DNA of 64,000 nt from assembly GCA_026261815.1 (NCBI GenBank), contig JAMPIT010000379.1:19642501-19706500 (forward strand). The letters are read 5' to 3'. This document shows positions 46,701-60,620 of the stretch, piece after piece (the stretch's first letter is position 1; every line of letters begins with the position of its first letter). This DNA comes from Monarcha castaneiventris obscurior (Eukaryota > Chordata > Aves > Passeriformes > Monarchidae). A program made the translations under genes and the position numbers. The notes under the pieces are model-generated. The model searched no databases. It was not told the origin of the DNA and saw only the letters and a program-made list of their open reading frames with translations.

Positions 46701-48080
46701 TGTGTCTGGGCCTCAGTCATGTTCCAGGGTAGGGAGAGAGAAATCTAGTTGCATTATTCAGGAGACAAATACTACCTTGTAGCAGGTTTGATTTAGTTAT
46801 TTCTGTGACTGTTCTGTTGTTCTCAAGCTACCAGACATGGAGAACAGACGCTCCAAACTCATCATTACTTTATTTGCTATGATATTGCCTCCTATCAATT
46901 GCCTTTTTGATATGAACATACCTAGGAACTTCAGCATTTCTTTACATCAAGTTCTTTCCTTGTTTATCAAGCCACAGTTCAGGATACACCCCATTTCTGA
47001 GACATGAAGGAGTTTCGGAATGAAAACATCTCAGAGTCAGCCAGAGATCTAACTGATGTACTTTAGAGCAACCCACAGCTCCTCCACATTACACACGAGA
47101 GATACAAAGCGAAGCCCCCGAGGCTATTCCAGTGTCAAGAAACTGCCTTTGCCAATTTTATGCCATGATGACTCAAGAGACAAGCTGATGTTCTGACAAC
47201 ACACTGGTAACTGCTGAAGAGCTAAAGAAGGCCTGAGTCCTTCTGTTTTAGGAAAGAGAGTGCTAGATTACAGACTGAGATAGGTATGACCATGTTAAAA
47301 ATACATTGTGCAGTAAGCATCACCATCTTGCACACTCTACACCGTATAAGCTTGTTTTGGGTGACACAGTTAACCACTAGGTCTTTCAGATTTTTCAGGC
47401 AGGTTGTTTATTTTTTAAATCTCACAATTACAGATGAGAGGTTTCTGTTGTTTGCTTAGCACCTGAAATTTCAACTGGACATTATTTCCCTGTGAAGTCC
47501 CACCACCAGATAATCTCCAGGCTTAAGCAACACAGCATCTTTAACAAGGGCATCTGGCCTTGAAACAATTAGGGCACAAACCCATCTCTTCACTGAACCA
47601 TCTCTTATAAAGAAAAAATATATTTAAGTCAAGCACCCATCTTTCTTCTTGCTTTTTAAACAACTCTTCAAACCTTTCAAAGGTCCAAAACAACTTAATT
47701 TCTTTCAAAGGAGCCAAATACAACCTCTTAGATAGCCATCTCCTCATCTCATGAGTTAAACTTTTGCTGCACAGATAAGAACTAAAGATATTTTTAAAAT
47801 GATGGATATAAAAACAGACACTACAAAACAACAAGATTGGAGAAGATGAATGGACAGTAAGGAAATGCCACTGAAGCTTCTGGGCAGAGTAGGACCTACA
47901 CCATGAACCAAAGGTGCCTAACACTCCACATCCATGTTAAAGCATCACTAGGGTTGCCAGCTTTCTGTGGCTGAGCAAGCCATCTGCACAGTGTGTGGAG
48001 AAGTTGGGGTTTTTGAAGAGCACTGTCCCCTGCATGTACATTGTACAGCATGTGCACATGACTGTCAAAGAAATCCCAGG

Positions 48081-48124
48081 CAGAATTTATGTATTTATGA
48101 ACCAGAATTTATGTATTTATGTAC
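48081..48124. repeat. 22-bp tandem duplication
   Basis: Two adjacent copies share CAGAATTTATGTATTTATG and differ only in the third base from the end (AAC versus TAC). The duplication is intronic. Confidence 0.9.
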
Positions 48125-49040
48125 AGTAGAGCAATATCCACAAGAAAATGAGAACACATGGACCATGTAGACTAACTATTCTAGAAAGCAGACAGTGTTC
48201 ACTGATAGCAGGTATTATACTCCATGACCATATATATTTCTTCACCACTCAACACTACTGCACTGAAGACGCTCCTCCTCCTACTGAAGAAGAGTTTAAA
48301 ACAATTTCCTGTAGAAGGCCTCTCCTTAGTTTGTAAACAGTTAAAATTGTTTCTGTATTTCCCAGCTCAGGATGTTCTCCTGGGGTACAATTTTCTAACT
48401 GATAGATGTTTGCAAGGAGCAGTGGTGGCAGATTAATCATCGTTTTTCTTCATTAATGTAGGATTGTTAGGTGCCCAGCATCCCAAACAATGAGAGTTAA
48501 AAACCTCAACACTAGACCTAGACCCTTGCTTTTAAAGTATACCATGGGTACGAGTCCCAGTGTGAAAAGGGATGTTTCACACATAAATCTGGTGATGTTG
48601 GAACTCGGAATGATCATTCTTGCTGCAATAGCATTAACTGAAAATGTCTGTCATGGCAGGAAAAACAGTACCTTGCACCACTACTTTGCATTACACTGCA
48701 CTAAGGCCATCAAACAAGATGCCACACATCACTTATACTATGTAACATTATAGTCTCTGTATCAGACCTTCAGATCTATCTTAAATAAGCATTTGACCTT
48801 TTACCCCATCGCCACCATTTAAAGTAAATTTGTTAATTTATAAACAGTTCTAGCATCCCAAAACCCATAGTGTAAGTGATGATTCATGACAATTATGGAT
48901 ACACAGTGATTTCTCTTTAAAGCTACTGGGAAGTCATTTAATCCCTCATGAATTTCTGAGCTCTGGTTTCTCATCTTTGATTCCATTCTCTGAGGAGATG
49001 GAGAGATGTCAAAGAAAAACAAAAAACAAAATCTAGTTTA

Positions 49041-49142
49041 TCATAGAATGGCCTGGATTGGAAGAGACCTTGAAGATCATCTAGTTCTAGTGCCCTTGCT
49101 GTGGGCAGGGACCTCTTTCACTAGACCAGGCTGCTCAGAGCT
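49041..49142 (-). mobile_element. CR1 LINE 3' tail fragment
   Basis: The plus strand begins TCATAGAATGGCCTGGATTG, then GAAGAGACCTTGAAGATCATCTAGTTC, and runs to CCAGGCTGCTCAGAGC. This is the standard reverse-complement signature of the last 100 bp of a bird CR1. It lies in the long ZNF704 intron. Confidence 0.9.
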
Positions 49143-51281
49143 ATGTTGGTTATGTTTTTAAAACACATGCAACAATCCTGGTGGAACAAATTGGACCTGA
49201 AGTTAGAATCTGACCCTGTAACTGAGACAACTGCAACACAAAAATACCAAATCATCAAAAAATAAAAGTTGCATAGTCAAGCGCAGGGTGGATAACACAC
49301 AATTTGAGAGCAGAAGAAGGCTGATATTCAGCTGTAATACACAAAACACCTTCTCAAGTGGTAGAGGATGCAGAAAAAGCTGGAGGAGGCAATTGCCACA
49401 TATGGTTCTACTGGGATAGTAGGAGATTTGGGCAAAACTGGTCTGCAAATTATTGCCTTCCCTGTCATTTGTTTCCAAGCAGTTTACATATGATGTGTAA
49501 CACCGTTATAGGAAATAACCAAAATACATATTTACATTTAGAGCGAAATAAAGGCAGAACTTCATAAACGATCAAGATATGTGAATATAAAAATGGATTA
49601 AGAAGTCCTGTGAAACTTATTTTTGATAAAGTATTGTAAGCATACAAGATGGTCAATTTAGATAGAATAAAACTGAAGGGAGGTATCAAGAATATTTATA
49701 AGTACTCCTGATCGGAATGTTTTTCCAAGATGCTTTTAACATTAAACACTTACTGTGCTATAAAATATATTTGCTCTATCAGTCCAGGGTCTTTTGTTGT
49801 GTTTTTGTTTGGTTTTAATTACTTGAATGCTTTGTATTGAAAAGAATGAAACCACTGACATAATATGTCGTAGCAGAAGAATGCATCTGGCTTAACTCTG
49901 CTGTCATCTTTAGTGCTCTTGCTCTGAATTCAACCTTTTTTCATTACAAGAAACTACCAAAAACTGTGGCCTGCAGGTATCAAAGGGAAATTGAGAATAT
50001 ACCACCCAGCCCCTAGTTAGTATCAGGTCCAGCTTGTTCCCCAGTTTGTTCTGCTAGACAGAAACACTTCCTTGGTAATGCATGCATTAGTGTTAGTAGC
50101 TGTTTATAAAGCCACAATACAACAGTGCTGTACAGACTCAGTTAATGAACATGTTCTTGTAGTTTTCAAATTACATAGCAAAACCTGCTCACCCTGCTCC
50201 CATTATTATTTTTGTCTAGGAAAACACTGCTCTCACAAATATCACAAGTGATAATTACCATGACATAAAACAGCCAGTCACTTATTGTGGGTCTGGTATT
50301 ATGCTCATGTTATCCATTCTCAGACTTCCATAAAGTTACTCCTGCTGCTGAGAGAGGTACAACAACAACCGTAACGGTCATCAAAAGAAATCACACAAAA
50401 AATTAACTTCATTAACAACTTCATCACTTTCTATACTGCCCTATGCAAGCAGCACTCTGTATTAAACTAGAGATGCATGCTGTAAAATTCTACCAAAGTC
50501 TTACCAAAATGTCCATGTTACAGTAGATACTACTAATTTCTGTTTCCATCTATCAAAGACAACACAGATGTTAATGACAAGAAGACACTGTTTTCCATTA
50601 GAGAATTCAATTCTCTTCTTCCTCTCAGAAAAAGAAGTGGACTCTTTTCCACTATTAGTCAACAAAGTACAACGTTTTCCATCTTTTTTTTCTGTTTTCA
50701 TACAATTTGCAAAGACCTAATGGTCTAGTTTCTTTGTCTTCAGATAACAAATGTAGAAGTGTCTAAGCATGTGGGATGTTCCACACTAATGAATTAGAGT
50801 ATTTATAGTCACAGAGGCATTGACATTTAAACTTTTTGCTAAAATTATTTAAAGAACTCTCTCCGTACGTGACAATGGAACCTCCTTCTTCAGAATGGAG
50901 TCTCAGAGAAGCACTGTTATTAGTTTACTCTTAAATACCCACTGGAATCATACCACTTCCCAGGGTTGGAAAGCCAGGAGAACAGAAAATGCAGGCACAT
51001 CCCACTCTGTACATTGTCAGGCAGACTGTCCACAATTTTCATAAATTCAAACATCCTCCCCCCATCTTAGTCCCTCTGTGATGCTCTGCTCCAGTCTTTC
51101 TACACTCCCTTTTCTTCCTGACACCAGATTTCCCCTAGTATGCCTGTCTTTTCCAACAACCATCAAAGAATTTCAGGGAGAAAAAAACCTCTGCAATTTA
51201 ATGAAAACTCTAAGGTTGACACAAATAAAGACATTAACAAATACATAAATCTTTTCATAAACCAGATGAAAAGGTGAAGCT

Positions 51282-51464
51282 TTAGCCTGTGAGCAGCTGG
51301 CAGTCAGGTTTTGGTGCCTGCTTAATATCTGCCTTCATCAAGTCCTCTCTACAGTCCTGGACAGCCAGAGCCTCCTCGTCGCTGCTCTCCAGGGAGCCCC
51401 CAGTTAGTGTGTTAGCTACCCGGGACAAAAGAGACATGGCCTTCATGGAGAATGAGTTCTTCAT
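51282..51464 (-). CDS. Unrecognised 60-codon frame in a possible nested terminal exon
   Basis: I do not recognise this product. The frame starts at an ATG preceded within 6 bp by a good splice acceptor (GCTGCTTTCAG, AG at 51472-51471) and ends in TAA. It reads MKNSFSMKAMSLLSRVANTL, then GGSLESSDEEALAVQDCRED, then LMKADIKQAPKPDCQLLTG. The N-terminal third is basic and amphipathic, and the middle is acidic with a CK2-like SSDEE site. Codons are GC-rich and gene-like (GAG, GAC, CTG, AAG, CAG) in otherwise AT-rich intron. An ATTAAA signal lies about 80 bp past the stop (51202-51197) with a T-rich tract after it, as in a terminal exon. It is on the same strand as ZNF704, inside its long intron. 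The start context is weak, the antisense frame is also open, and no upstream exon was identified. It could also be a retrocopy fragment. Confidence 0.35.
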   Translation of the reverse strand: MKNSFSMKAMSLLSRVANTLTGGSLESSDEEALAVQDCREDLMKADIKQAPKPDCQLLTG

Positions 51465-54400
51465 GAGTCACTGAAAGCAGCATTCACCTGACAGCAGGTT
51501 TTAACACAATACAAACATGAGCACTTCCACAAGGGGATTATTATGTTACTATCCTGCAGATACACTGTATTTTGTGCAAGCTGGAGCACTGCAGCTATAC
51601 ACTATCTTTGCAGAACACTACTGCATTTTGAAAACTGATCAGTTTTATGTAAAGAGTAAGCTATCTTTAGAATGTCCATCATTTCTGATCATTTTTCCCC
51701 CAGAAAAACGAAGGTGACTGAAGTTATTCTTTCTCCATTGCACATCTCAATACAGATGTAAAAATTGCAATGCAGCTGCAACTCTCCAGTGGAGCTGATA
51801 GCAGTCTCACCTCTACCATCACCCTTTGGCTTTTTAAAACAGATGAACTATATTATTCCTCTCTTACTTCCCTTCAACAACCTTTTCTTCTACACACACA
51901 ACCTTGACTCTTTTCCCCTACCAAGCACAACTCAGAGGGTCACTGAATCCCCTGGTTAGCTTAAAAGTAATTTTTGCCTTATTTCACCTCCAGCACAAAG
52001 TCCTCATGTAACTTGTCATTAAGGAAAAGATGTAGGTAGGAAAGTATTCCTGGATCCCCAGTATGAACTACCTGACACAAGTGACTATGGAGACATGTCT
52101 GACAACTTGCCCAGCAAAGAGCTCCTCCCCTGGGCAGTGGGAATTGCTCTCTAACCTTTATGTGACAGGATTTTGCTGTCTGCACAGCAGATCTAAGCAG
52201 ATGAGGCAATTTAGGCCAGCATCTTTCTTCAGAGCATGCTGGGAGTAAGGAAGCCCAAGTGATACGAAGTGTATCTTAGCAGGGTGTTTGCTTTTTCCAA
52301 ATAAAGATGACAATATTCTTACAGCCCTGATCACTGCGGCTGCAGCTTCAGTAGTAGGTTCAACTCACCCCTTGGTCTGCGTTATCACAAAGGTAATGAT
52401 CTCTGACAGCAAAGACAGATCCCTTCCCAAAACACCTGTATGCTTCAGGTACTACTCCATATGGACAAAAGGAATAAAACTGCTTGACTTGGAACTTAGG
52501 AGAACCATGGGTCTCGCAACTTGGCCAACTAAAACAGATTAAAACTACATTTGTGACACACAGTTTGGCAAAAAAAAAGTGGCATTTCTGTGCTTCAGGG
52601 ATGACTACCAACCATGAACAAATACATGGCAGAGCCATTGACTACAATGGCTGGACATTTTTACTCATGTTGTGATAATGTACATGATCAAATTGGGGCA
52701 AAATGGGAACAAAGAAAAAGAGCGCATGTGCATGTCCATATAAAACTAAGAAAGGTACTATTTTATGACTCAAGTTCCTTTTTTTTTGTTGTTTTACATT
52801 TCATATTCCATCCTCTTGTGTAAGACTTCATAGTTGAATTTTTAATTACTTGATTACATATAAAATAAGATAAAGAATCATGCACCCGATGTATATTTGT
52901 CCTTCACTTTAAAGAAATATCTTAAAAAAAGTACTAACTTATAAAGCTGGAAAAAAAATCATAGTCACGTGATTGTGTCTGTACATGATCCAGAAACGGA
53001 TTTCCTAACAAAAGATATTCAGCTATAAACAGCAATATGCAGAGCATGATAAATCACTTTGAAGCAAGCATCTGTAATGACACAGCCTCCAAAGAACATT
53101 ACACAAACAAAAGTATTATTAAAACAGTAACACATGCTTTCAGACTGATTTCTCTTGGTCTCAGTTTGCAACCAGGGACTTGTTTTGAAGATGTGAAGAT
53201 AAACTCAAGGGCAGATTCAGCTTGTGACAGTTTCCGTACGCCTGCTCTGCTGCCTGCCCTCCCTGCTCCCTGCTGCGCTGAAGGGATGCTCTGTCACAAG
53301 GGATACATCAACCAGCCGAGCAGCAAGGCTGTTACACAACGTGTCCATCTGTGGCTCCTCTGCTGGCATTGACTGCTCGCCTTAGGAAAGCCAAGAGTGG
53401 CAGCAGCCTTGCTTTGTGAAGACTCTCCCTGTTCTTTAAATAACTCCAAGGATGACGTTTGTGTGACTCCTCGCTGCCATACCTGGCTCGTGAAGAGCAG
53501 TGCATGCAGTCCTGGCAGTACAACACCAATTGCACTGCCCCTGGGACTGCAGTACTGGGAACTGGGAAAATCCCGACTTTCCAAAGCAGACACCCAGCAA
53601 AAAAAAAAAAACAAACCAAAAAAAACCCAAACAGCCCACAGAACAGGAGGTGAAAAAGCAACAGCTTCATTGCCAAGCATTTTATTTTACCCGACTCTTC
53701 ATCCAGCTGACATCTGATGACCAAGCATGTTTCTGGCTGAGCACAGACGCAGCCCAGGAGGAGAAAGAGAAAGCTGTTCCCTCCTGCTCCCACTGGTCTG
53801 TCCGTGGCCCAAGGATGACAGCCTGGGAATGTATAAGACTCCCACTGGTTTGAACTGGTCTGGTTTTTGTATTTCTGCCCAGATAACAGAACTGCTGGTA
53901 ACTGCAAAGATTTGTCCCCGGTTTAGTGGTGTTTAGATAAACACACCCCTAAGTAACAATTACACCTTAGCCAAAGGTGAATAATTAAAAACCAAAGATT
54001 TTCAACTGGATAGCGCCAGGTGCAAACACCCAGTCAAATAAAAAAAAGAAAGAAAAAAGCTTTGGCCAACTTCCATAATTCACACCTTCCTTCAGTATAC
54101 CTCATTCCCAAGCAACATACCTGAGACAAATTTAAATATCTACCTATTAATGTGAGAAGAGACAACTGTACCATAAAGCTACATGTGTTGGGCTGTTTCA
54201 AACATATTCATGTGATGTCAGCTTCAGCAGACAGATGTTATTTTGGTATCCAGACTCAAAAAGACCATGTCTGAACCACCTTAATCACTTGTGGATGTTC
54301 TATCAAAAATATTATCTTTTCAAAATACTTACTGAAAATCTAAACCAAAATAGGACTGTGTTTCTGCATGTGTGTCCACACTCATGCTTCTAGAATAACC

Positions 54401-57400
54401 AGACATTCGGGACACACAACCCAGCACAACATTGTAAGGACCAGTTTTTCAGAAAAATCTCAAGGTGGAAACTTTCCCAAAAAAAGTTAAAAAAAACCCC
54501 AAAATGTCATTGCAATCAGTTGTTGCAATCAGACAATGTGATCAAGACAGCTTCATGCATCACTCTTGAATCAGAGACATGTAGAAGTAAATCTGCCTTC
54601 ACATTTTAGCCTAGAGGGCATCTGAGTTATTCAGGGAAGCCCAAACGTCTAGTGCGTTTCTGCTGTGGTATTAATGTCATGGTGAACAGCCAAGATTTCA
54701 GATTAATTGAATGCAGCAATCAAAAATGAAATCACAGACTTCATTTTTTGACTAATCTCCTATTTTTTTACTTCTCAAGAATAAGCAGTTTCTTTCTCAG
54801 TTGATTTTTCAAAAAAATACCATTACTGAAAGAATCGAAGAAGATTCACTAGAATCAGAGAATATGTGAATTTAGAAGCTGCCTTCACATAAACCTTCAA
54901 AAGTTAACTTAAGTTTAGAGTAAAATACAGCAAGCAAAGGCTGTATGCTCACTAAATATAACATGGAACAGTACTTCTTTAATACATGTGCAATATGTTC
55001 TCTAACACTGCAAACTGTTTGAAAAAGTAATATCCAGTATTTCTGAGTCGTTGTGAGTGGGTTGGGGGTTATTACAATATCAGTTATGAAAAGGGGCATT
55101 TGCTTCAAAAACTGGTAGAGGAGAAACTGCTATTAAAGAGAGAGACTTTATCTACTGATTTCTGGCACAGACCTGCATAACGTCTGTTCCCAAAGCTAAA
55201 TCACAGGGACAAAATCTGTGGGGTCAATATTTATTTTTGTTAACTCGAGCCTCACTTCAGCTTCAAATTCTATGAACAGAAATCTGTAAAAAACAAACAC
55301 TTAGAGAAGCTTTTTTGCAGCCAGAATTTTAACTGTACTTTAAAATCCAACTGTGGAGTATCCATTTTCCCAACTTTTTTTCCCATGAAGTTTTTGTCAG
55401 ATGAAAATCATGCATCTTAGAAGATGACACTGCATAGCTACATATATAGTCCAGAGGATTTCAGCACATTTACTGATTGCATTCTTCCACATTAAGACTG
55501 CTGGGAGAAATCAGTAGCTGAAATTTTGTTTCAGTAACCCACAGTCCTCTAAACTAAAGAAAAATCAGACATGCAAAAGAGGTACTCTTTTTGGCCCCCA
55601 TACTTGCACTCAAGAAATATTTCATTAAGTTATATGTTGCCTTTTTCTTCTCTTAGTTAGGATATAATTTGATAAGGGAAGTTTAACAAGGTGAACCTCA
55701 GCTTGCTAATGTGGAATGGTAATTGATTGCATAATGCTTTTTAGAATTCATTTATAGCAGTGACAAGAATATAGTTATTGGTAGAAAGAGCAAATAAATA
55801 CCTGCTCCACTCAGAAATCAGCTGACAGCCATGGTGACCTGCTACTTGACTTAATTTTTACTAATTTTCCACTGGAGAAACTCCCAGCAGGGAACACAAG
55901 AGATTCAACAAGAAGTTCCTACAAATATTTGGCTCCTTTAACCAAGCAATCCTTTTTCCTGTGCTGTTTTTAAGCCAGATGTGCTAAAATCAATGTTTTT
56001 GCACATGACTGGCTATTTCAAGCCTTGTGGATACAACCAAAACACAGGGTACCAGCAGTGCACTGCATGAAATGCTCCAAGAAGTTCCCAAATTAAAAAA
56101 GATCAAGTGCTCAGTTAATGAAAACTACGTATTTTTTTCAAGTTGTCATAAATATCAAGGATCTAATCCTGTAAAATTCAGTTTACACCAGGAATTCTAC
56201 CAAAATTAATCTTCCCCCCCCCAAAACAGAACCTCCATCAACCCAGAAAATGCCTGTTTGGCACCTATTATAGGATTTAAATGCATCGGTATTATGACCT
56301 AGGCACTGTAAAAGGGAGTCTGATGAATTATTTCAAATGTATTTATTTATTTAGGTAAATGAAATGCGGAATTAAGCAAGAGCTGAGTGGATAAATTGCG
56401 ATGCATTTCTAAACCAGGAAAAAATGCTTCCATTAATCTAAAACACCATTCTGGAAACCAAGTACTAGAAATGGCCGCATGAAAATGTGCATGTCAGGTC
56501 ACTCTGAAACAGTCATTTTCAAAATGTGAGCTCCTGAAATAATAACTGCAGAGAAGCACAAATTAAAATACATCCATACAACAGTATTTGTTTCTTTATT
56601 TATACAAACACAGAGACTCATACACACGTAAGTCAGCTGCAAGTTAGCAAGCCAAGGTCCCCCCCAGGTAAGATATTTGGTGTTTAAACAGCAAAACAGC
56701 TGAAAACAGCACCACTGCTTTCCATTAATATGACAGCTCAGAATTAGGCCTAGGCAAGCGACCACTGGGCACGATGCCAGCAGATAAAGTTCAAACTTGC
56801 ACCCCCCATCTTCTAGACAAAGCTCTTACAACTGCAGGCATCTGGAAATCTCAGCTACACCTCAGGAAATCAAAACCCAGCCCCAAATTTAAAAACTGCA
56901 TCCTGTTGAGTTTGTTAATACATGAAACCAAGGGGTGGTTTCTCTCCTTCCACCCTCAAACTCATCTTCTTCCATACATACCTACAGTCAGCAGTATCTT
57001 AAAAAATACAGCAAAATCCAGAAAAAATATTCAGATGGCTTTGTAGCAAATCTAGGACACCCATGCCTGTATTTAAGCTTTCAAATGTACTAAAATATTG
57101 CCTCCAGCTTGATTATTCAGCTTCCTGGGTACAAAAAGGGTATAGTTGAGAGCACTGATTATTCTCACTCTCCCGCAAGCCACTTGCAATGACACTTGAT
57201 TTGTAGTTTCCATATGCTTAACTGCTATAATTGAAGGACGCTTTTTAGTCAGTTCTGAAACCTATTTGTACCTTCATCAAGGCTAGCAGTAAAGCAGCAC
57301 TACCTCTCCCTCTGCATCCCCCTGCTCAAAGCTCCACATTTTATTCTCAGTGCCTAGAAGTGTGTGCTTGTTGGTGCAGCACCTAAGGCTGCTCCAGATT

Positions 57401-60400
57401 TAGGATCTGCACTGAAGTGTTGGTTTCTGTCAAGAAATTCTTCTCTCACAGAAACCTTTTCATGTTTGGAAACAAAATGCCTTTAATGCATCAGTATGTT
57501 TTAGAATCCACTGCCATAAGCAATAAAGAAGTTTTGAAAACATTTCTTTTGAGGATTTTTTAAACCAAAATACATGGGATACATGACACTGAGCTTCAGC
57601 TAAAGGATGGGTTAAAAATACATGCAAAGCTGTCTGACACAGGGTGGGATTTGGGAGCTACATGCCTGCACTCCTGTTACTGTCAACAGAAACCTGGTGA
57701 CAATAATTCGCAAAACACAAGACTAGACACTACCAGCAGGGTTAATTTTGGGCTTGCCTAAGTTTAGGTGTCCAGCATCTTTGAGATGCTCTAGCATATT
57801 CTCCTCAGCCCCTCACAGTCATTAGCTGCTATGTGAGTCACACCCAGAGCTCCCATAGGCATCTCGAACACTTCATGGCACCCAACATGGCACTGGATGT
57901 TTGTCTGGCCAGCTCCATCTCCCACTTCGTGTTTTCTTCAGAGTAAGATGAACTGACCTCTAAGTCAACTGGCCTCTGTATTGAGGAGATATCCTGACCA
58001 CAACAGCTTACACAAGATTTATATTAAATCCACTGAAAGGAAGATCCCATTCTTATTTCAGTATAGCAAAATAGTCCCAACTTCACATATGGAAAAGCAA
58101 AAGATCAAAGGAGTTTGCCCAGCATCAGCTACACCAGCACAATTAGCTGGTGCTACCAAATCAGTAGTGAAACCAAGAGCAGATCCCCCTCCTTCATTAC
58201 TCTTGGAACCAACAGCATCCCCAAGAGCATTTCAAGGCAACTTTACCAAACAATTACTTAAACTTTACTTCCACAGCATCAAGGTATGGGTTTGTCTCAA
58301 AACTTCTAAATCTGGGTAGCAGGCTTATTTTTGCTTTTGTCCCTGAATGCAAAGATTAAGTTCATCCTTGAGGACAACTATACAAAACATGCTGTAAAAT
58401 ACTGGAAACTAAAACATGTTTATTGAAGATTATGTTTTTTTTACAGAGGGACATGCTGAGTTGTTAATGCTGAAGTCATTTTGAGTTCACCTCTAAGTAA
58501 GTGTATTTTGGCACTGCTCCCATTCATGGTGTGAAATTAAAAGAGTACTATTTTGAAAGTATACAAGCTGGCATAGTATGCAATTTGTCTGTCACAGATA
58601 AAGCTGACTATAAGGAAGCCAGCACTTAAACTGCAAGTCTATTTGCTTTTCTCCAGACGTTCCTAATGCTCCTTGAGTGGGAGAAGGACAGGGAGCACTA
58701 GCAGGCTCCTAGCTGAAGCATTTTATAGGCACTCAAGAGCTGCTGCCTGCTGCCCATGCCTCTAGAATATTTTATATGAAGTTAAAAAATATTCTGCTCC
58801 TTCATCTCTTCGAGTTACAGAGACTACAATAATTACACCAAGTCCTTCCACACCTTCAGTAGCTGAAGTTTTTAAAAAACCTACCTGTAGTATTGTATAC
58901 ATAAAATATTCTTTTCCCTTCAGAGAAGAGGATAGGAAGTGCAAAATTGCCATGCTCTAACAGGCTGCAGTAATTTTTAGAAAACTTACTTACTGGGCCA
59001 CTTTTTGGTGAACTGACTGACAAACCAGCTTGGCCTTTGGACTGAGTTATTTCCCCTAGCAACAAGCTTTTTGAGTATTATTGCCCAGCAAATAATTCAC
59101 CAGTTTCTTCACTTTTGGGACATTCAGACGCAAATCTGAAAGGGGTACATAGTGCTTTTAGAGCAAACCCACTGCTTACTCAAACTCAACCTCTACTTTA
59201 TTTTAGATTTCCCTGTATTTGTATTGCTTACTGTCCTACAGCTACCAAGACAGATGCATCTACAAGAAGTGGCTAAAGCACCTTACATCAGGAATGAATA
59301 ATCCCAAAAAGCTGTTACAGACAGCAGCAGTAGTTAAGAGTTTAGAAGTACAGAAGTTCACCCTATCCTCATCTCAGAAGGTGGGTGTTGCACTAAGGGA
59401 GAAGATAAAAGGTACCTACGAGAAATCTAAACAATACTGAAGATTTATCTTGCTTCTTAGAGAAGTCCTGAAGTATTTCCAGATGCTAGGCACAATTCAC
59501 CCTTTGAACATGACATCTCAACCAAGCATCTAAATCTTTTGTTAAATTTGTTAAAATGCATTTCTAACGAAAATTTCAGTGAATGTAACTATACAAATGC
59601 CCTAGCACCTCTAGCCTGCAGCCAGGCAGGAGGCAGAGTACAGCAGATGCAGTTCCCAGGTACTTTATCTGATTTTCAAATAGCTGCTCTGACCCATTTG
59701 CAAAATGGCATGGTGTCTGACAAACACCCAGGCTGGAACGTGAGACATTTTAGGAAGATAACTTCCTTCACAGTGGAAGCAGAATTGTAATTTTTTTTTT
59801 TTTTTAATTCGTGTACAGAAAAGCCTACCCTATCTAATATTAAACATAGTCAAATTCCCTAAAGTAGTGAAAGGCAAACCTATTTAGTTCTCAGGTACTT
59901 TCTTATAGGTTATTTTAAAAAAACCAAAAAACCAATTAGTCTTAATGTGGGCTGTAGAAATAGAAGAACATCCTTGTTTTCTTCTAAGAGCCCAAGTTTT
60001 ATATTTAAACTCCTATTAGAAATTAAAACCCAGTTATTCAGTGGAATAATACAGCTTTGCTAGCACTATACTGCATCTAAACAAGAAACATATCTACATA
60101 TACACATTAGGGTCTACATACCCACCTACCACAAAAAGGCAACTCAGACTGCTGCTGAAAACTAGTAGTGCAAAAATGTTAAGGGGGCAGAAAAAAAAAT
60201 AACCTGCTTATTCTTTTGGGAATTGTAGACATGCCATTCTCTAACAACACTGTGGAAGGAAAATAGAGAGTTCACTCTTTTGTTTTGCACTGATGCTTGT
60301 TTTTATTTAGTAGAAGCTCTCATAGGTCTTTAAATAATTCATAATGCAGTGCCTGTTGTTTAGTTCAAGGAGGGAGCCTGGAGAATGTTAATGAAAACAG

Positions 60401-60419
60401 AGATGAATTGGCACAGCTG

Positions 60420-60620
60420 TAAATCTGCAAGGCCCCTCCCCAATGAGCTCATCCCCTAGCAGTGCAAATTAGAATGACATCATGCTAGCAAACCGCGGGT
60501 GCACCCACACTGCTCCCTGTCTCCTCCTCCCCGCGCAGGATTTCTCCTACTTTGTCACACAGCTTTTTTTCCCAGAAAGATCGTTACAGGGATACGTGTA
60601 GGGAGAAGGAACAGAAGCTG
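60420..60620. promoter_or_regulatory. Candidate promoter or enhancer patch with CRE-like site
   Basis: A locally GC-rich patch in the AT-rich intron has CCGCGG and CCCCGCGCAGG, a CCCCTCCCC box near 60434 and a CRE-like TGACATCA at 60475-60482. The combination suggests a regulatory element or alternative start site. No first exon with an open frame could be tied to it on either strand, so the call rests on composition and motifs only. Confidence 0.3.

Noticed and set aside
47967..48170. Cys/His-containing plus-strand frame resembling a small zinc-binding protein
   Set aside because: It does not begin with ATG and includes the 22-bp tandem duplication. The Cys and His spacing fits no known finger, so it is probably chance.
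53332..53907. 191-codon open frame on the minus strand
   Set aside because: The frame runs through an A/T homopolymer that yields a Phe-rich run, has no family resemblance and overlaps several other open frames. It is most likely chance in a slightly GC-rich stretch.
58080..58195. Faint MIR-like SINE pattern (GTTTGCCCAGCATCAG, then AGCAGATCCCC)
   Set aside because: The similarity to the MIR core is too weak and gapped to support without an alignment.
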